Positions 22,948-36,588 of a stretch of 64,000 bases of DNA are shown one piece after another. Every line of letters begins with the position of its first letter. The first letter of the stretch is position 1. A program made the position numbers and the translations under genes. The notes below the pieces were generated by a model. That model was not told where the DNA came from. It saw nothing but the letters and a program-made list of their open reading frames with translations, and did no database searches. The stretch lies in NCBI GenBank assembly GCA_008360975.2, contig CM039182.1, positions 51,162,491-51,226,490 of the forward strand, given 5' to 3'. The DNA is from Lichenostomus cassidix (Eukaryota > Chordata > Aves > Passeriformes > Meliphagidae).

Positions 22948-25900
22948 ATATGCTTATAAGTCATTTGGGGACTGTGTGCCCAAATGTGCCACTTTTTTTA
23001 TTGTTGGGGACAGAAGAAGCAGAATGATATTTATTGAAAATTACTTGAAGGCTGCTCTGAACTGTCTAATGTTTCTGCTGGTTAAAAAGGGTGTTTTCAT
23101 TTTACAGTATTAAGACAGATTAGATAAAAACTGTGTAAGTGTTTTAAAATCCAGCTTTCATCTTGATGGAAGTGCAAAGATGAGTCTGTTCTTGTAATTT
23201 GTAAAGCAAAAGAACTAAAACAGTCTTGGAGTCTTCTCCAATCATCTGTCTGCATCTGTTTTTTAAAAGGAAAAAAAAAGTAGTATTGGCTTTACAACAG
23301 AAATATCCCACAGACATACATCCTGGAAATATATGCACAACTTCAGAATTGTGTATACTGCCATTTACTTCATTAGAATATTTTTAAGATGTAGTTGTTC
23401 CATGTTTGACACTTTTTGGATCTAAGGCATTGCTCAGACTTACAGACATGTTTTATGCATCAGCAGGAAAATGCATCTGTTTATGAGAGAGCTAATTGGA
23501 AAGTGGAAGGACACTATTTAATGCTGTCTGAACTTTTGTGTCTGTGCAGATGAGAAATTTTACACTTCTCTAAGACACTTGCATAATTGTACTGCCCAGA
23601 AGAATGAAGCTCTTTGCAGGGGGACAAGACCTCATTTACAGGAATTAATTTTTCAAAAGGCTACCTGAATCCCCTAAAACATTGTTCCTGACCCCACATT
23701 GGTTTAACTTACTATCTGAGCAACACTAGAAATAAACACCTGCATTTCTGTATGTGTGAGCATTGAATGGTGAAAATAAGATTACTGCAGTTGTTGAGAA
23801 TCGATGAGGAGGAAGTTTGATTCTCTATTTCTCTCTTGACTGATACTTATGATGTATGGGAAATGTGGGTGTATTTGTGTACACAGGTAATAAAACCATA
23901 GAGAAGCTAAAAGCAATTTTTGTAATAAAGCATTGAGTTTAAGAGCATCTGTGAGTTCATCAGTAGATAACCAGCCACATTTTGAGACGGTACAGGCAGA
24001 ACATATTCTGGTAGAAAAACATTCTCTTAGGCAGCAAACACACACTGTATATGTCATGCGTTTTTATTATTACTTCCATATTCATTAAAGTTTAAGGCTT
24101 TAAATGACTTGTCAAAATGTTATGCCAAGCTGAAAAACGTTGTCTTGATGTGCTGTAGCATAACAAGTCTTATTGGCATTTCTAGCACTCTCAGTAGTCA
24201 AGAAAAAAAGTACATTTTTCAAGTCACTTGTATGTTTGTCTCCAATGTGCACTTCTCATTTTTCTTCATTCTTGATATATTTTTCAGAATTTTATACCTT
24301 TCTTATGTAACTCTCATCTAAAATGTGATGGGGTTTGCTTGTACACATATATAGATGGTCCTGGTTAGGGAAAGTCAAGTTAGATCTGAATTTACTCTAA
24401 GATCTGGGGAGGTTAGATTAGAGGCTTAGTCCAAGGCCATCCCTACTGTTTCTTTTATTTGTGAATAAGAGGGATTTGTGTAGGCTTGAGTCCTTCTGCT
24501 TACTGCAGTATGAATAGCCAAATTCAAACATTGTTTGAGTCCTGTTGCTCTTGGGACAAATAGAAAAATATTCTGAGAACAAAGACAGTAAAAAAAAAAA
24601 GGAATGGGGAGTGAACAGAGTGAAAAAGCAAAGAGGAAATGAAGGCAAAAAAGAGAGAATAAAGGTGTGGGAAATGTACTCCCTGTGTGCTTGTACATAA
24701 ACCATGTGCCCAGTAGGATTTGTCAGCAGTGCATGGGAGTTTGGGATGCTTTATAGATATGATACATTGTAAGTAAGCACCTGCTTCTGGCAAAAGAACT
24801 TTGATTGTGGCAGTTTCTTAGTTTTTAAGGAATATATAGAATCTCTTAAAGGAATTTGGATAGGCTTGAGTCTGGAGTAGAAGTGGATGGGGAAAATATT
24901 TTGTCAGTGGTATAGTGTATCATACCTTTATGTAAATACCCTGTATGTATAACATTACAATACAAAAATTCTGTTTGATTCTAAAGATCACTGTTATAGC
25001 TGTCTACAGATAATTGTATTGGACCAAATAGGAAACCAGTGGTTTAGACAGTTGGTCAATACATCTGAAATAAGACAAAAAAAATACATGGAGGAAGACA
25101 GTGATGGTGGCATTAGAAAAATGAACACTCCCATTTTTAAAAAATGTTCTAAAATCATTATTAACATGTTTTCAGAAAATATTCAGTGGGACTCACCTGA
25201 CCTCCCAGTGGACCCCAGAGAATGTTAGCAATGGTGATGTTAGTGAGAGGAGAGGCAGGTGGGCACTGAGTGCATTTGAAAACAGCACTCTTACTTATCA
25301 CTGATGTGCAAGAAAAACACTGCAACAGCATGACCTACAACAGACTTTCTTTCCAGTGACAGCTCCACTCTATAAGATCTTTAGAAAGGAGCCCTTTATA
25401 ATAACAGCCCATCTCCCATCTCAAGAAATGTCTTTTCTGCCAGACTTAGCCTTTTCTCTGAAGTATCTTAGACCTAAAGTAAATATCAGAACAGTTAGGC
25501 ATCTTTACACTCTGGTTAGCAAAACTTAATTTAAAAGTAAAAGCATTTTTACTGGATCCACTGATGTCAATGACTTAGGAGTGCCCAAATGAATTTTTAT
25601 TATTCTGGAAACAAACTAAAAGCATTAAGTTTTGTTTTTTGCTTGTCTCTGCCTAAAGCAAATTTTTATGGTCAGGTTAGGTTCTCTTGAAAACAAGCTT
25701 TTATAAGTAAATACTCATGGATGATTAACTGTCCTAAAATAAAAACGTTGTCGGATGTTTAAAATGTGTGGTGCATGAGAGAGAAGGTATGTACGTAGTG
25801 ACCTGAAAGCTAATTTCTACATTTCAGTGCATCTGCAATGATTAGTAAAACCGAGGCACCTGCAGATATACTTCCAAGGACTTGAGCTCAGGGAAAGCAT

Positions 25901-26744
25901 GTCTTTTTATTTTAGTTGATTCTGGTGTTTGAGAGCAAAAAACAATTGTGGCATGGTGAAGTGGTTTCCTAGCTTTTCCAGAATAAAAGTAAGGATGTCT
26001 TAAGCAAAGCAGACCTTTCAAGACCAAGACTATTTTTAGAAAGTTTTTGTGGAACAAAGATCAACTGAAGAAATGGCACATGAAGAAACATGGAGAAAAT
26101 AATGCAAATGAGTTTACATAAAATGTTTTTATATGTTCTTTTGCTGTACTCATCAGTAAAATACCAATATACAGCTGGCCAGTTGCTTGTCACTGTCAGA
26201 AGAAACAATTGCATTTTGTAAATTGATTTTCTTAGAGTGGCATTTTAGTTTCAAGACAAATCTAAGTTTCAGATAAACATTTTGCACTTTAATTTGGCTT
26301 TCCTCTTTCATTGTTATTTCAAGCAGTATAGCGTCTGTAATTAATGCAATGGACTTGCTTGAATAACTGTGTAACTGACAAGAGACAGTCCTTTTTGACC
26401 TCCATTTTAATATTGAAAAAAATTAGGAAAAATTAAACAACTTCTGCCAAAGAATGAATAAAAGATGGTTTGGAAGGTTGCCTTTTTCAATAAAATAGCA
26501 ATATTCTGTTAGATGATCCATTCGTTGCTGATAATTGGTCCTTTATTCAGTGGAGAAAGCAAATATTTTTTGGTGGACTTTCATTTCTGTTCAACTTATA
26601 CGGGAATCTCATTTTTTTTTATTATTTTTATCCTCTACTTTAGAAGTATTAGATCTCACGTAGGTAAAAGTTCAGGTAAAAGTTTGAATTACAGTTTTCC
26701 TCTGCTTGTGTGTCCCAATTTCATAAGCCTTTTTTCACTCAGGA

Positions 26745-27065
26745 GTAAGATGAAAGCACAGACATCTGAGGAGCAGTGGCTCCGTCCCTCTGGGTACCAG
26801 GAGGCAACTGGGGAGTCTGGCAGCCCCACCTGTCCCACAGTCCCAGCCAGGTGGCAGTCCCAGCCCCAAGCACTGGGCACCTCCATGGGGATGGGGACAG
26901 CACAGAGTGTGACCCCAGGAGAGCAGGGCCATGGGGACCCGGTGACACTGGGCCAGGGGCCGATGGCCCCAGGTTCTGGGCCACCAGCAGAGTGGAGGAG
27001 CAAGGGGCTGGGCAGGCACAGTCAGAGCTGGCAGTGCCTTAGAACCCCAACAGGGTGATGTGGAG
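26745..27065. other. GC-rich, CpG-poor patch of unknown origin
   Basis: About 320 bp of strongly GC-rich sequence lie inside AT-rich intron, with abrupt edges. CpG is scarce, so it is not a CpG island. Frames stay open on both strands, as expected from low A/T and few stop codons. The predicted proteins are Pro/Gly/Ser-rich without any recognisable domain. No tandem period, LTR ends or CR1 block was recognised. It could be an old repeat, a GC-biased conversion patch or a retro-copy fragment. Confidence 0.5.
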
Positions 27066-30000
27066 GGGGTTTAGTGGTTAAAATTAGCAATGTGTCAGTG
27101 AGTTCACCTGAGAGGGAGGTCCAGGAGCTTTTACTTACTGAATGAATTAGGCCCTCCACTCTGCATATGCAGCTTTTCCATAAAGGCTCCCACCCTAGAG
27201 TCTGCTTGGGACTGCTGTTTGCTGGTAAAATTAAGGTTTGCTCCTTTACTCAGCTTTTCTGGGCACCGGAGGACAGAGAAAGTATTGTGAGAAGTGGATG
27301 GAATGTGCAAAACTGCACGACTGCTGGTGAGAGATGTTGCATTGCCTTGACGACGAGTATGTTTTCAGTCTGCTGATTGACATTTTGCTTACTTCCTTTG
27401 CTTATAGTTTCATGAAACCTGCTGATTTTCAGACAATGGAAAGAGATTTCATCAGGAATGTGAGCCCTGGGTCAAAGGACTTATTTACACAGGGGATTAA
27501 AACTGAGCAGGGCCAAGCTCTGCATGGAAGTATAAGGTGCAGCAGCAGTAGCGTGTTTCATGTCTTGCAAAGGCAATTACCAATAATCTTGTTTGAGGAT
27601 GAAAATGAATAGTCATTCATGTTTCTCAGAGTAGGTTTGGATTTTTTTCTTTCTCATGTTCCAGTGGCTGAGGGAGCTCTCCCAGTCAGGCAGGTATTGT
27701 GGAACTGATCTTTAGACAACTGCAGAAAAAGCATTCTGGGGTGCTTTTTTCAGCCTCTCGTTAATAATAGCTAACCTGAAAGTGAGAATGGATTGAATGG
27801 GTTATCCACATATCAGCTGACTTTCTTGTTTATACAGCGATGCCTGTGAAACTTTTCCAAGGAGGGGGAAATTTTGGTTTTAAATTCAAAACAATGAGCA
27901 GCTCTTCTTTGGGCTAGGCAGGAGCTGCCAGAAGTAGAAATGTAAATGCCCTGTGAGGATCTAGGATGCATTGACTTCCTCACTGTCCTCAAGTTAGCTG
28001 AAGCTGCTGCAGCATATTTCAGTAGTGATTCAAATCCATGATTGTTGGATGAATCTGTGGAAGTAACATAAAACACCCCCTATATTTCAGCCATTTAAAT
28101 TTATGGTAAAATATTGCCTCACAATGAAATGAAGATTTGGCCTGTAGTCTGCTGGGTTTTAGTTGTGCTACATAACTACATGCTGCACTGTTCACGTAAA
28201 CTGAGACCAACTGTGTGCCAGTAATTTGCAGGAGTCATTAACAAGGTTTTTGAGGAAATGGTGAAAATTAAACATGATCAGATGGATGGTTAATGGGCAT
28301 TTACTGCATAGTCTAGTCACTGAAACATAGACTCTGTCATTCACAAAGTCAGAGCACATTTGTTCATTTTTGTTCTGGCTCTGCAGATGGCAGTGTTAAG
28401 AGATTATGCATTTTTGGATATGTCTTGAAATATTTTTGCATAATGATAGGAAAGCAGCAATGAAGAAGAAATTCTTGAAGTACAATAGGAATGTTCTGTT
28501 TACCAATGAGCAGAAAGTACTGTAAAATTTTGGGCAAGCTTATCTTAATAAATCCATATGTTGAACTCTACCTTTGGCTGCTCTCCAGCCTCTCAGTCTT
28601 ATTAACAATTTTTTTAACCAAAGTCAGAAGCTTTTATTATGGAAGCAAAAGAAATGGGCCTTATTTCTCCCTTGCCAAATAAATAGGTGCCTACAGCAAA
28701 TAGTTATTCATCTCTCGGCTCTGTAGATGTGAGCAGCTGGTGGCCTGATTTAGGAACAGTGTTATCCTCCTGTGCTTCACATTACATATCCCCAGAACAT
28801 AACCTGTGTTTATTGTTCAGCCCACAACGGTGTTCAGATTAAGTTTCAGTGCACAGTGAACCAGTTCAAGATGTAACCAGAGTTTCCTCCTTTTATGCAG
28901 CATAGCAGCTTATCTTTAACTTAGAAGACATTAGAATTTACCTTTCTAAGCAAGGTTTTTTTCCTTTTCATCATGGGAGTAGTATTTGAAAATGTGTGCA
29001 ATGTGTATGGGATTATAGATATACATCTGTGTAGGGATCTGTGTCATACAGGCAGTGGGTTAAGGGCTTTAGACTTCATAAGAATCTCTAATGACATGGC
29101 AGATATCTTTAAATATTTTAAATTACAGATTAACAGTATTTATAATTTTTTAAAAGTGTATTTTGGTAGTGTACCATTTATCATGTCCTTTTTGAAATGT
29201 AGGCAAAAATGCAATCTGTGACTCCACAGTGCAGAAGAGTTTTACTACAAAAGTTCACATTTAGTTTTAGAGAGATTGCCCTTCCCAGATTTAACTAAAG
29301 CCAATTTATATAATGTGCTATTGAATGTTCAGAGCTGGACAATGCATTTTAAAAAAAACCTTACTCAATGAATTATAGAGATTTATGGTAGTAAACATCA
29401 TATGTGATAACAATTCTGTATGTCATACCTGTATATACTGTGGAGAGATAAATGATTCAGAAAATATGCAATATAATTTGAGGTAATGCATTCCACTGGA
29501 TGCATTTACCTTTGATCTTGGAATTTAGGGAGAAAGGGTCATTATTCAGAAAATCTGTTTGCTTTTGGGAAGTGGCAAAAGGGAAGTCACTTATGCTTAT
29601 GTTCATGAATTTTCTGGTAGGAACAGTAGACAACACAGTAGTAGTTGTCCAGAGGTTGAGTATATAAACTTGTAGACTGACATTACTTTCAGAGATAGTT
29701 GGAACAGTTCATAAGAATATATGATAGGCAAATGTTTACTTGGAGCTCTTTCTGATTCTTCTGATTCTAAAAACAAGCAAAAGTTTTGACTACATAGACA
29801 TTTCATTGAACATGCAAATGAGATATATGAAGTCTGAAAATATTTAAATCTTATCTATGCACTTACGTGTATTGACACAAAGTACACAAGCACAGAAAAG
29901 AAAAAGATTAGACATCAAAGTTGTGCCCCAAAGTGCTTGGTATTTAAAACAAACTCCCCAAACTTAGAGTGGATTTAAGGCTACCTCAGCTGCAGACGTC

Positions 30001-33000
30001 AGGAAATACAGTGGCATTTTTAACTTCACCCATTAGTAGTTTAAGATGCAATATCCTGAAAGCAAGCTTGCTGCTTTGAGCATGAAACTTTAACTACTGC
30101 CACATTTCTTTTGGATGTATCTGCAGTAGCTCTAGGTTAGGGGTAATAACTCAAGTTTAAGTTTTTGTTACATCTTGCTCTTTCTTTGTTTTCCAGGGTT
30201 TAAAAAAAAAAGGTAAAAGAAATCTCAAGATTTTTTCAAATTCACTGAGAAAATCAGTAGCTGCTCTGATGAAAACTGCCTACCACTTGCATATTGTGAA
30301 GAAAAATTTAATGACTACACGGTTGATAACTGCAAAGACAGCAAGTGGAAAAGGGCATAAGCGATGAAGCAGCTAGTAATTGTGATGTATGGGAAATTAA
30401 CCCCTTTGCAAGATAGAAAGACCACCAGGTTTATAGCTGGAATTCCCAGATGCTGATGGGCCCTCAGAGTCAGAGCTGTCTCTTATGGGTGATGTCTAAA
30501 CTGAAAACAATACATCATCTCAGGAAATTGCAGGGCAGTCTCTAATACAGGTGTTTTTTTCAGTTTTAGCAGCTGCAGCTGTTTAAAGAAATTAAATACT
30601 CTCATACACCCAGCAGATAGGCAAAGAGGCTGTAAAGAAGCAGTAACACAGAGGTGTATATTTTATTTTTGTGCATGGAAATCTGGAGCATTGACATTTT
30701 CCCCCATTGTTTCTATTACATTAATTTACTCTAGAACTAAAACAGATGTAAACGTCTTCCATAGACATTTCTCCTGTGGTGGTCTGAGAGCAGCTTTCTG
30801 TGATGAGTCACATTTTGCAGTTGCAGAAAACCAAAACTGTATTTTAGGACTGAAAGTCTGGGGAAGGCTTGGACTTAAGTTTGGATCTGAACTTTTTAAT
30901 TGTTCCATATTTGACTTTATCTTCCCCTACACGTAGGTATAACAATTTTCTGAGAGAAAAATGCTCTTGTTTCTAGAACAAGCCAGTATTATGTATGCTA
31001 TGTTTGAAATGACAAAACAGGTGTGATTATAACTCAGAAGGAAAGGAGAGGGTGGAAGTTTAGCAAACAAGAAGCTCTTTACTGTTTGATCTGATTATTT
31101 ATTGGTTCCTTAGTTAAAGTTGGAGTGTAGAATAATAGTAATTTTATTTTTTATATCTGTATATACTCTTGTAGGTAAGACTAGAATGGTTACTTTTTGC
31201 AACGTCTTAGTAGCCATGCACAGCTTTTGTAATTATTTTGAGAGGAACCACCTTGTGCAGTGGAGAGATTGCAGATCTAACCATGTGCTACTGTACATTT
31301 TTCCCTGTGTCAGTATATTTTTGGGTTTCACTTTATTTTTTGGGAAGAAAGTTGTTTATGTGGAGAGGATGAGAGCAGATCAAATGGAGCAGAAATACAA
31401 TGTGTGAATTGTTTTTATTAACTTGTAAGCAGGCCACAAAACATTGCATTTTATAAATTTGCTGTTGAGAAGGTTAAATTTCAGTTTGGGGCTGGGGTTA
31501 GAGTAGGGTGTTTGCTGTTTCTAATTTTGTCAAACAATTAGCCTCAGTCTTCTGTGGTGATAGCAGACCTATCTTTGGAAATACCCTCAGCAGGTTCCTT
31601 AACCAACAACAGCTCCTCCAAAGCGCCGGTCTTCCTTGGCGGAGAGTGACAGGTTCTTCCACACAGCCAGAACCAAATAGTTTAGATCCAGAATTTTATC
31701 TGGCATTGTCTGAGACAATATTCTTTGTTAAATTGTAAAACCTTTGCAATTGTTCATCTTGCCATTGTGTTGTAATAGATAACTATTCAGGAAGAATTTA
31801 ATTTTGTTGCATGCCTGTTTTGTGTGAAAAGTACTAAGATAAACAACAGTATTCATAGAGTGTATCAAGCCACTGTACAGCATTTAAAATTTTTTGCCAA
31901 GGACAACCGAAGGTTTTTCCAGTCATTTGGAATTTGCTTTACAAAATCTTGCTGAATATAATAGTTTGCCACTTTTTGTGGAGACAGATCATGTTGCCTT
32001 CTAACCTTCTGTTAGAAGTTAGGGGATTCTAGCTGTTATCCCCTTTGTCTTAGACCTCCTTCATCTCCTGATCTTGTGTCTATGGCTAAAAGCAGTGCAG
32101 ACCCGTAGAAGGAGGTTCTTGGGACTACAACACTTTTTAGTGTCTGATGTCCACATTGCACAGTTTTCAGGGTGTTTTATTTCAGAGTAGTCCTAGTCTG
32201 GGTGTGTGGTTCTGTGAATGCCCATTCATGGGTAGAGTGCTTTAGGTGCTCTTCTGAAGAGCATCTTCCAGTTTAATTTTGTTCAGAAGGAATTTGCTAT
32301 GCATGCTGCAGGTCACTGTGAATCCAAGTGTGAAGGCAGTCACGAGTATTAAAAAAAATGTTACAGTAAACATACTGAATTGTCATTAGTAACAGCCTAC
32401 AAGTATGTATTTTTCTGTTTTGCAGCTTTAAACCCTTGAGTTTTCTCTTATTTTATTCATGTGGGTGTACTTTTATTTAAATTTGTTACAATCCCTGGTG
32501 GATTTTTTTTCTCTGTGAAAATGACTTCTGTGATTTCAGCTTGCACCTCCTTCATTTCAACTCTAATTTTTTGTCTTGTCCTCCACTGCTGGATTCAAAG
32601 TTACTTTTATGTTGTTGAAGTCTCTGGCAGATGTCTTTGTCTAACCTGAGTGCTCCTTAGCACCTGTCAGCCTGCTTTCTCACTCTTATTTAAATTCTCA
32701 AAAGCTTTATCATTTTTGTTTGACAGAACTTTCACTGCAGTTGGATAAAAGTTCTGCTGCCCCAAAACTTCTGATGCCCCAATAAAACTCTGCTTTAAAT
32801 TCTCTAGTCCTACTTAACACAGTCAAGTGTGAATTTTTTGCTATGTTTGCTTTTGCAATGGGAAGCATTTTAGACATCTGTATTCTTAATTCTTTTTTCT
32901 TTTTTTCTGCATGAAATCTGTGCAAGCTTCCAATTAGACTGATATAATCCAGACGGGGGAAGCAACTGCATCTACAGTTTGGCTATCAAAAGATCATTTG

Positions 33001-35635
33001 GCTAAAATTGAAGATTTGTTGATTTTGGATAAAATTTAGCATGACACTTATGGCTCAGGTGTGACAACAGGAACCCTGATGCAGGATGCAATGCAAACAG
33101 ATATGTATTTTCATGGGGTTTTAGTATCTTTACCACTGGACGAGGGTAGTATTTGAATGAAAATTAATAGTCTCTGGGTTTTGATGTGCTCTTGGCATTT
33201 TCAGGACTTCTGGGGAATCATAGGTTGGTGGCTGAGAGCAAACAGGCGAAATGGTTTCCTGGCCAACCACTAGTGATAAGACAGCGATGACTCACTTTCA
33301 TCAGAAACAATGTTTTCTTGAAGTTAACAGAAAAAAACTCATCTCAAGAATTTCTTAGTCCTTGAGGCTGGTAAGTTGCTGTCATGAAAATATCCTAAGA
33401 AAGGAAAGGCAGAGAAGGAGAAATTGAGAAAAACATCCTGTATAAATTTAGAAGACAGACCTGATTTTTTTTTTCTTCCTTGTATCCCAAAAAGTCAAGT
33501 TACAATCCTTTGGTGTAAAGTGGAGATGGAAGATCAAGAATACTCATTATGTTTTGTACAAATTGTTCACATTTGAAAGTAGTCACAAATAGTTCTTTTC
33601 CAAACCTCATTGTATCTGAAAGCCAAGACAAGAACATAAAATATTTTTGTCATGACACAGGCAGAATTAATAGTAATATATTTCATCCTATATGTAATCT
33701 CAGATTTGACTTCTGATTAACTTAATTTAAAAAAAATACTGAGAAATTATTCTCCATTAATCTCTCATATTAATTAGTTGAAATGACACTGTTTGGGGGT
33801 CTTAACAAGATATATTTTCTAAATTGAACTCAAGTATCAAAAATAATTTAGATTAGTAACATACTGTAGAATATACAGAAGCCTGCAGCCCCAGGTGAAT
33901 TAGAGAACATATTAGTGCACTATTTTGGCATTAACCATGCTAAAGCAAAGCCAAATGAACTTACCTTATTTATTAGTATTGTTTATATTTAAATATTGTT
34001 TCACAAAGTGTCCATATAAAACCTCCTCATGCATTTCATCCATTCTAGATATTTAGTAATTATCTAAGCATGTGGTTCTCAAGTAGCTAACAAGGGTCTT
34101 GTGACTACTTAAAATAAAATTAAACCTATACATTGAATCAATGTAATTGTGGATGAGTGTTTCATTAGAGTAATACCAGGTTAGAGAGGGGTTCTTCCAT
34201 TCACTTTCAAAAGAAATCTGGAGTGCCTGTTTTATGGTCTGTTAACAAAAACATACTATTTTCCCCATCATTCAAGGTGAATTACATTTTAAAACATCAT
34301 ATGTTTCTCTCTTTCTCTTGAAGGCATTTTAAAAGTCTGATGTGCTTAATATTTCTTGACTGTATTGACTAACCAATATAGTCTTAAACAAAGTTTGAAA
34401 CTCTGCATTCGTGTCCATTTGGTTTCTTACTAAAAAAGTCCAAAACACCCCAGAAGAAATGGATGATTTCTCTTGAGATTATTTATGTCTGGTTTCATCT
34501 TGCCACTATGCTTGGCCCTGTAGCCTGAATACTTGTGGCTAATCATATATGTTCAGCCCTCCTAAAGTGCCACACAGGGATTGTTAACTATTAACTTTTT
34601 GGAGAGACATGCACTGAAAGGTTTTGTAGTGCTGTGGTGATTGACAGCTGCCTGTTACATATCAGTTCCTGTCTTGTATCTCTACTGTGAGGCTTTAATT
34701 TCTGATTTAAATGGAAAGTGCCTTGTTGCTTTGTGTTTGTGCGGAGTCCAGCCTGTGGCAGGAGCTGTTGGAGCTCATCTTGATCACCACAGTGCAAAGG
34801 CTTCCTGATGATGATTCCATGTCCCCAACTCTCTCAGTGGTGTAATGAAGCCCAATGGCCCATGAATACAAGGAACAAGGAATGTTTCCCATTGTGGTAA
34901 CCTGTCAGGAATGAGTCTGACCTTTTTCCCAAAACCTCCTGAAGAAAACAGCCATGGAAGTGGTTGTTTTTTATCTGGAGGGTTAAGTGACTGTCCTTCC
35001 AGTGAACCACTGTAGGCTTCTCTGCAGCTGGTCTCAAGCCATGGTTGTTAAGAAGCAGATTCTTAAGGCTTTGCTGAGTAGGAAGAGCAGTTGGAGATAG
35101 AGGAGGGACTAAGACCCACATCATAAAAATCTTTCAAAGACCTTCATGTACTGAACTTCTCATTTTTAAGAAACAGTAATCTCTGCTTGCCCTGATTTTG
35201 TGAAGGGTCCCTCTGCAAATCATCTGTGTGAACATGAGTGTCTGCATGAGCTGCTCATTTTGAGCTAGGAATATTAAATTGAAAATCTAAGATAACACAT
35301 TTAAATTATTTAGGTATTTTTTAAGAGATGCCTTTGTTGAAACTCCATCGATCAAGTCCAGGTTGCAATATATTCCAGATAAATTTAAACCCAATCTTCT
35401 GAAAGTATAAGTCAAGAAAAACTTGAGATTAACTTTTTTTTTGATTTCTCAGGGCTGTTATTTTATGCAGTCCTCACAAAATCAGTTGTGATTTAGTTCT
35501 CTATTAATTTAAAAGAAATATAGGGTTCAAGTGCTCTGGGGAGAAAAGTTCTAGTTCAAAACTTTCTTCCTCATTAGACATTTTCAGATCATATTAAGCT
35601 GAATGGCTTTCTGTGTATGTATTCTATGAAAAAGG
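27066..35635. other. Intron stretch, mostly unrecognised
   Basis: AT-rich unique-looking sequence with no recognised exon or repeat family. The short frames (for example at 31508-31738) look like chance. Confidence 0.6.
31998..32018. repeat. Small hairpin, 8-bp stem
   Basis: CTTCTAAC and GTTAGAAG are separated by five bases. No T-run or gene context suggests a function. Confidence 0.8.
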
Positions 35636-35705
35636 CTAAGAGCTTGGGTTGTTCAGCCCTCCCTGCAGAAGGCTCTGGGGAGACTTTCTTGTGCCACCAT
35701 TTCTA
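35636..35705 (+). mobile_element. CR1 LINE small fragment
   Basis: About 70 bp resemble the CR1 block just downstream of the reverse transcriptase: GAGCTTGGGTTGTTCAGCC, AGAAGGCTCTGGGGAGAC, then TTTCTTGTG. The following GC-richer 120 bp (to about 35830) are not recognised. Both ends are approximate. Confidence 0.6.
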
Positions 35706-36588
35706 ATTGGCAGCCCTGCCCAGAAGCATGTCCATTTTTGGAGCTGCCTGGGATTGGCTCTGCCAGACATTGAGGAAGCTTCCAGCAGCTCCTCACAGAA
35801 GCTGCCCCTGTAGCCCCCTGCTACCAAAGCTTGGCCATGCTAAACCAATACAGGCAAGCAATAGGGTTTTATTCTGAAATCTTAGATGTCTTGATTGCAA
35901 TTTTCTCCCAGTACTAACCCAACAGCATCTCATTTCATGGAGCGGGAGGGGCCATGAAGTCACATGCTTTCCCAGAGGGAAATGTAGAAGTTCAGGAAGG
36001 CAAGAAATCCAGTATGCAAGAGTAATGCACCTAATTCCTTAATCAATCCTTGATAATGTACTAAGTTTATAACTATTTTAAATAAATTGAAATTGATGGT
36101 TTAGCTTCTAGGTTTTTCAAGTATTGGGCTATGTTTTCTTTCTTGATTGTTTTTGTTACTTTTTGATACTTTTCTGATGTAAGTATTTTATTCTTCCCTC
36201 TCATCAATAAAGCCTACAAACAGGTTTGACCTAGCAAGTTTCTGTTTTATGGGAGGGTTCAGTTCCTTTCTCAGAAGATGCATCCTCACTTTCTATTGTG
36301 TGAAAGAGACTGAAATGTTTTAATGTACGGAAAATGCAATATGTGTGAGTCAAAGGGTCTGAATAGGCAGTATTACTTGTTCCAACCTTTCTGCTTTTGT
36401 GAGAGTGAGCCATGTATAGTTTTAACAGCAATCTGTCATTCTGTTGAGCCTTACTTTAGGTTTTTTATGTCAATGTTTTTCATCTTGCATTATACTACTC
36501 TGTATTTGGTATATATTTGTTCCGCTGTGGTCCCTGTTTCTTGGGTTCAAGTTCTATTTTTGTTCCCAGACAGTAAATTGAAAGAAAG

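Larger units (their letters stand above)
21246..26744. other. Intron stretch, mostly unrecognised
   Basis: Apart from the palindrome at 22714 and the GGAT array at 22877, this is AT-rich sequence with A- or T-runs. The short frames encode nothing recognisable. Confidence 0.6.

Noticed and set aside
22824..23027. Open frame with Met-Asp-Gly-Trp repeats
   Set aside because: It is the translation of the GGAT microsatellite.
26513..27058. 181-codon open frame on the + strand as a possible gene
   Set aside because: It spans the edge of a GC-rich patch, its two halves differ sharply in composition, and no domain is visible. The base composition explains the lack of stops.
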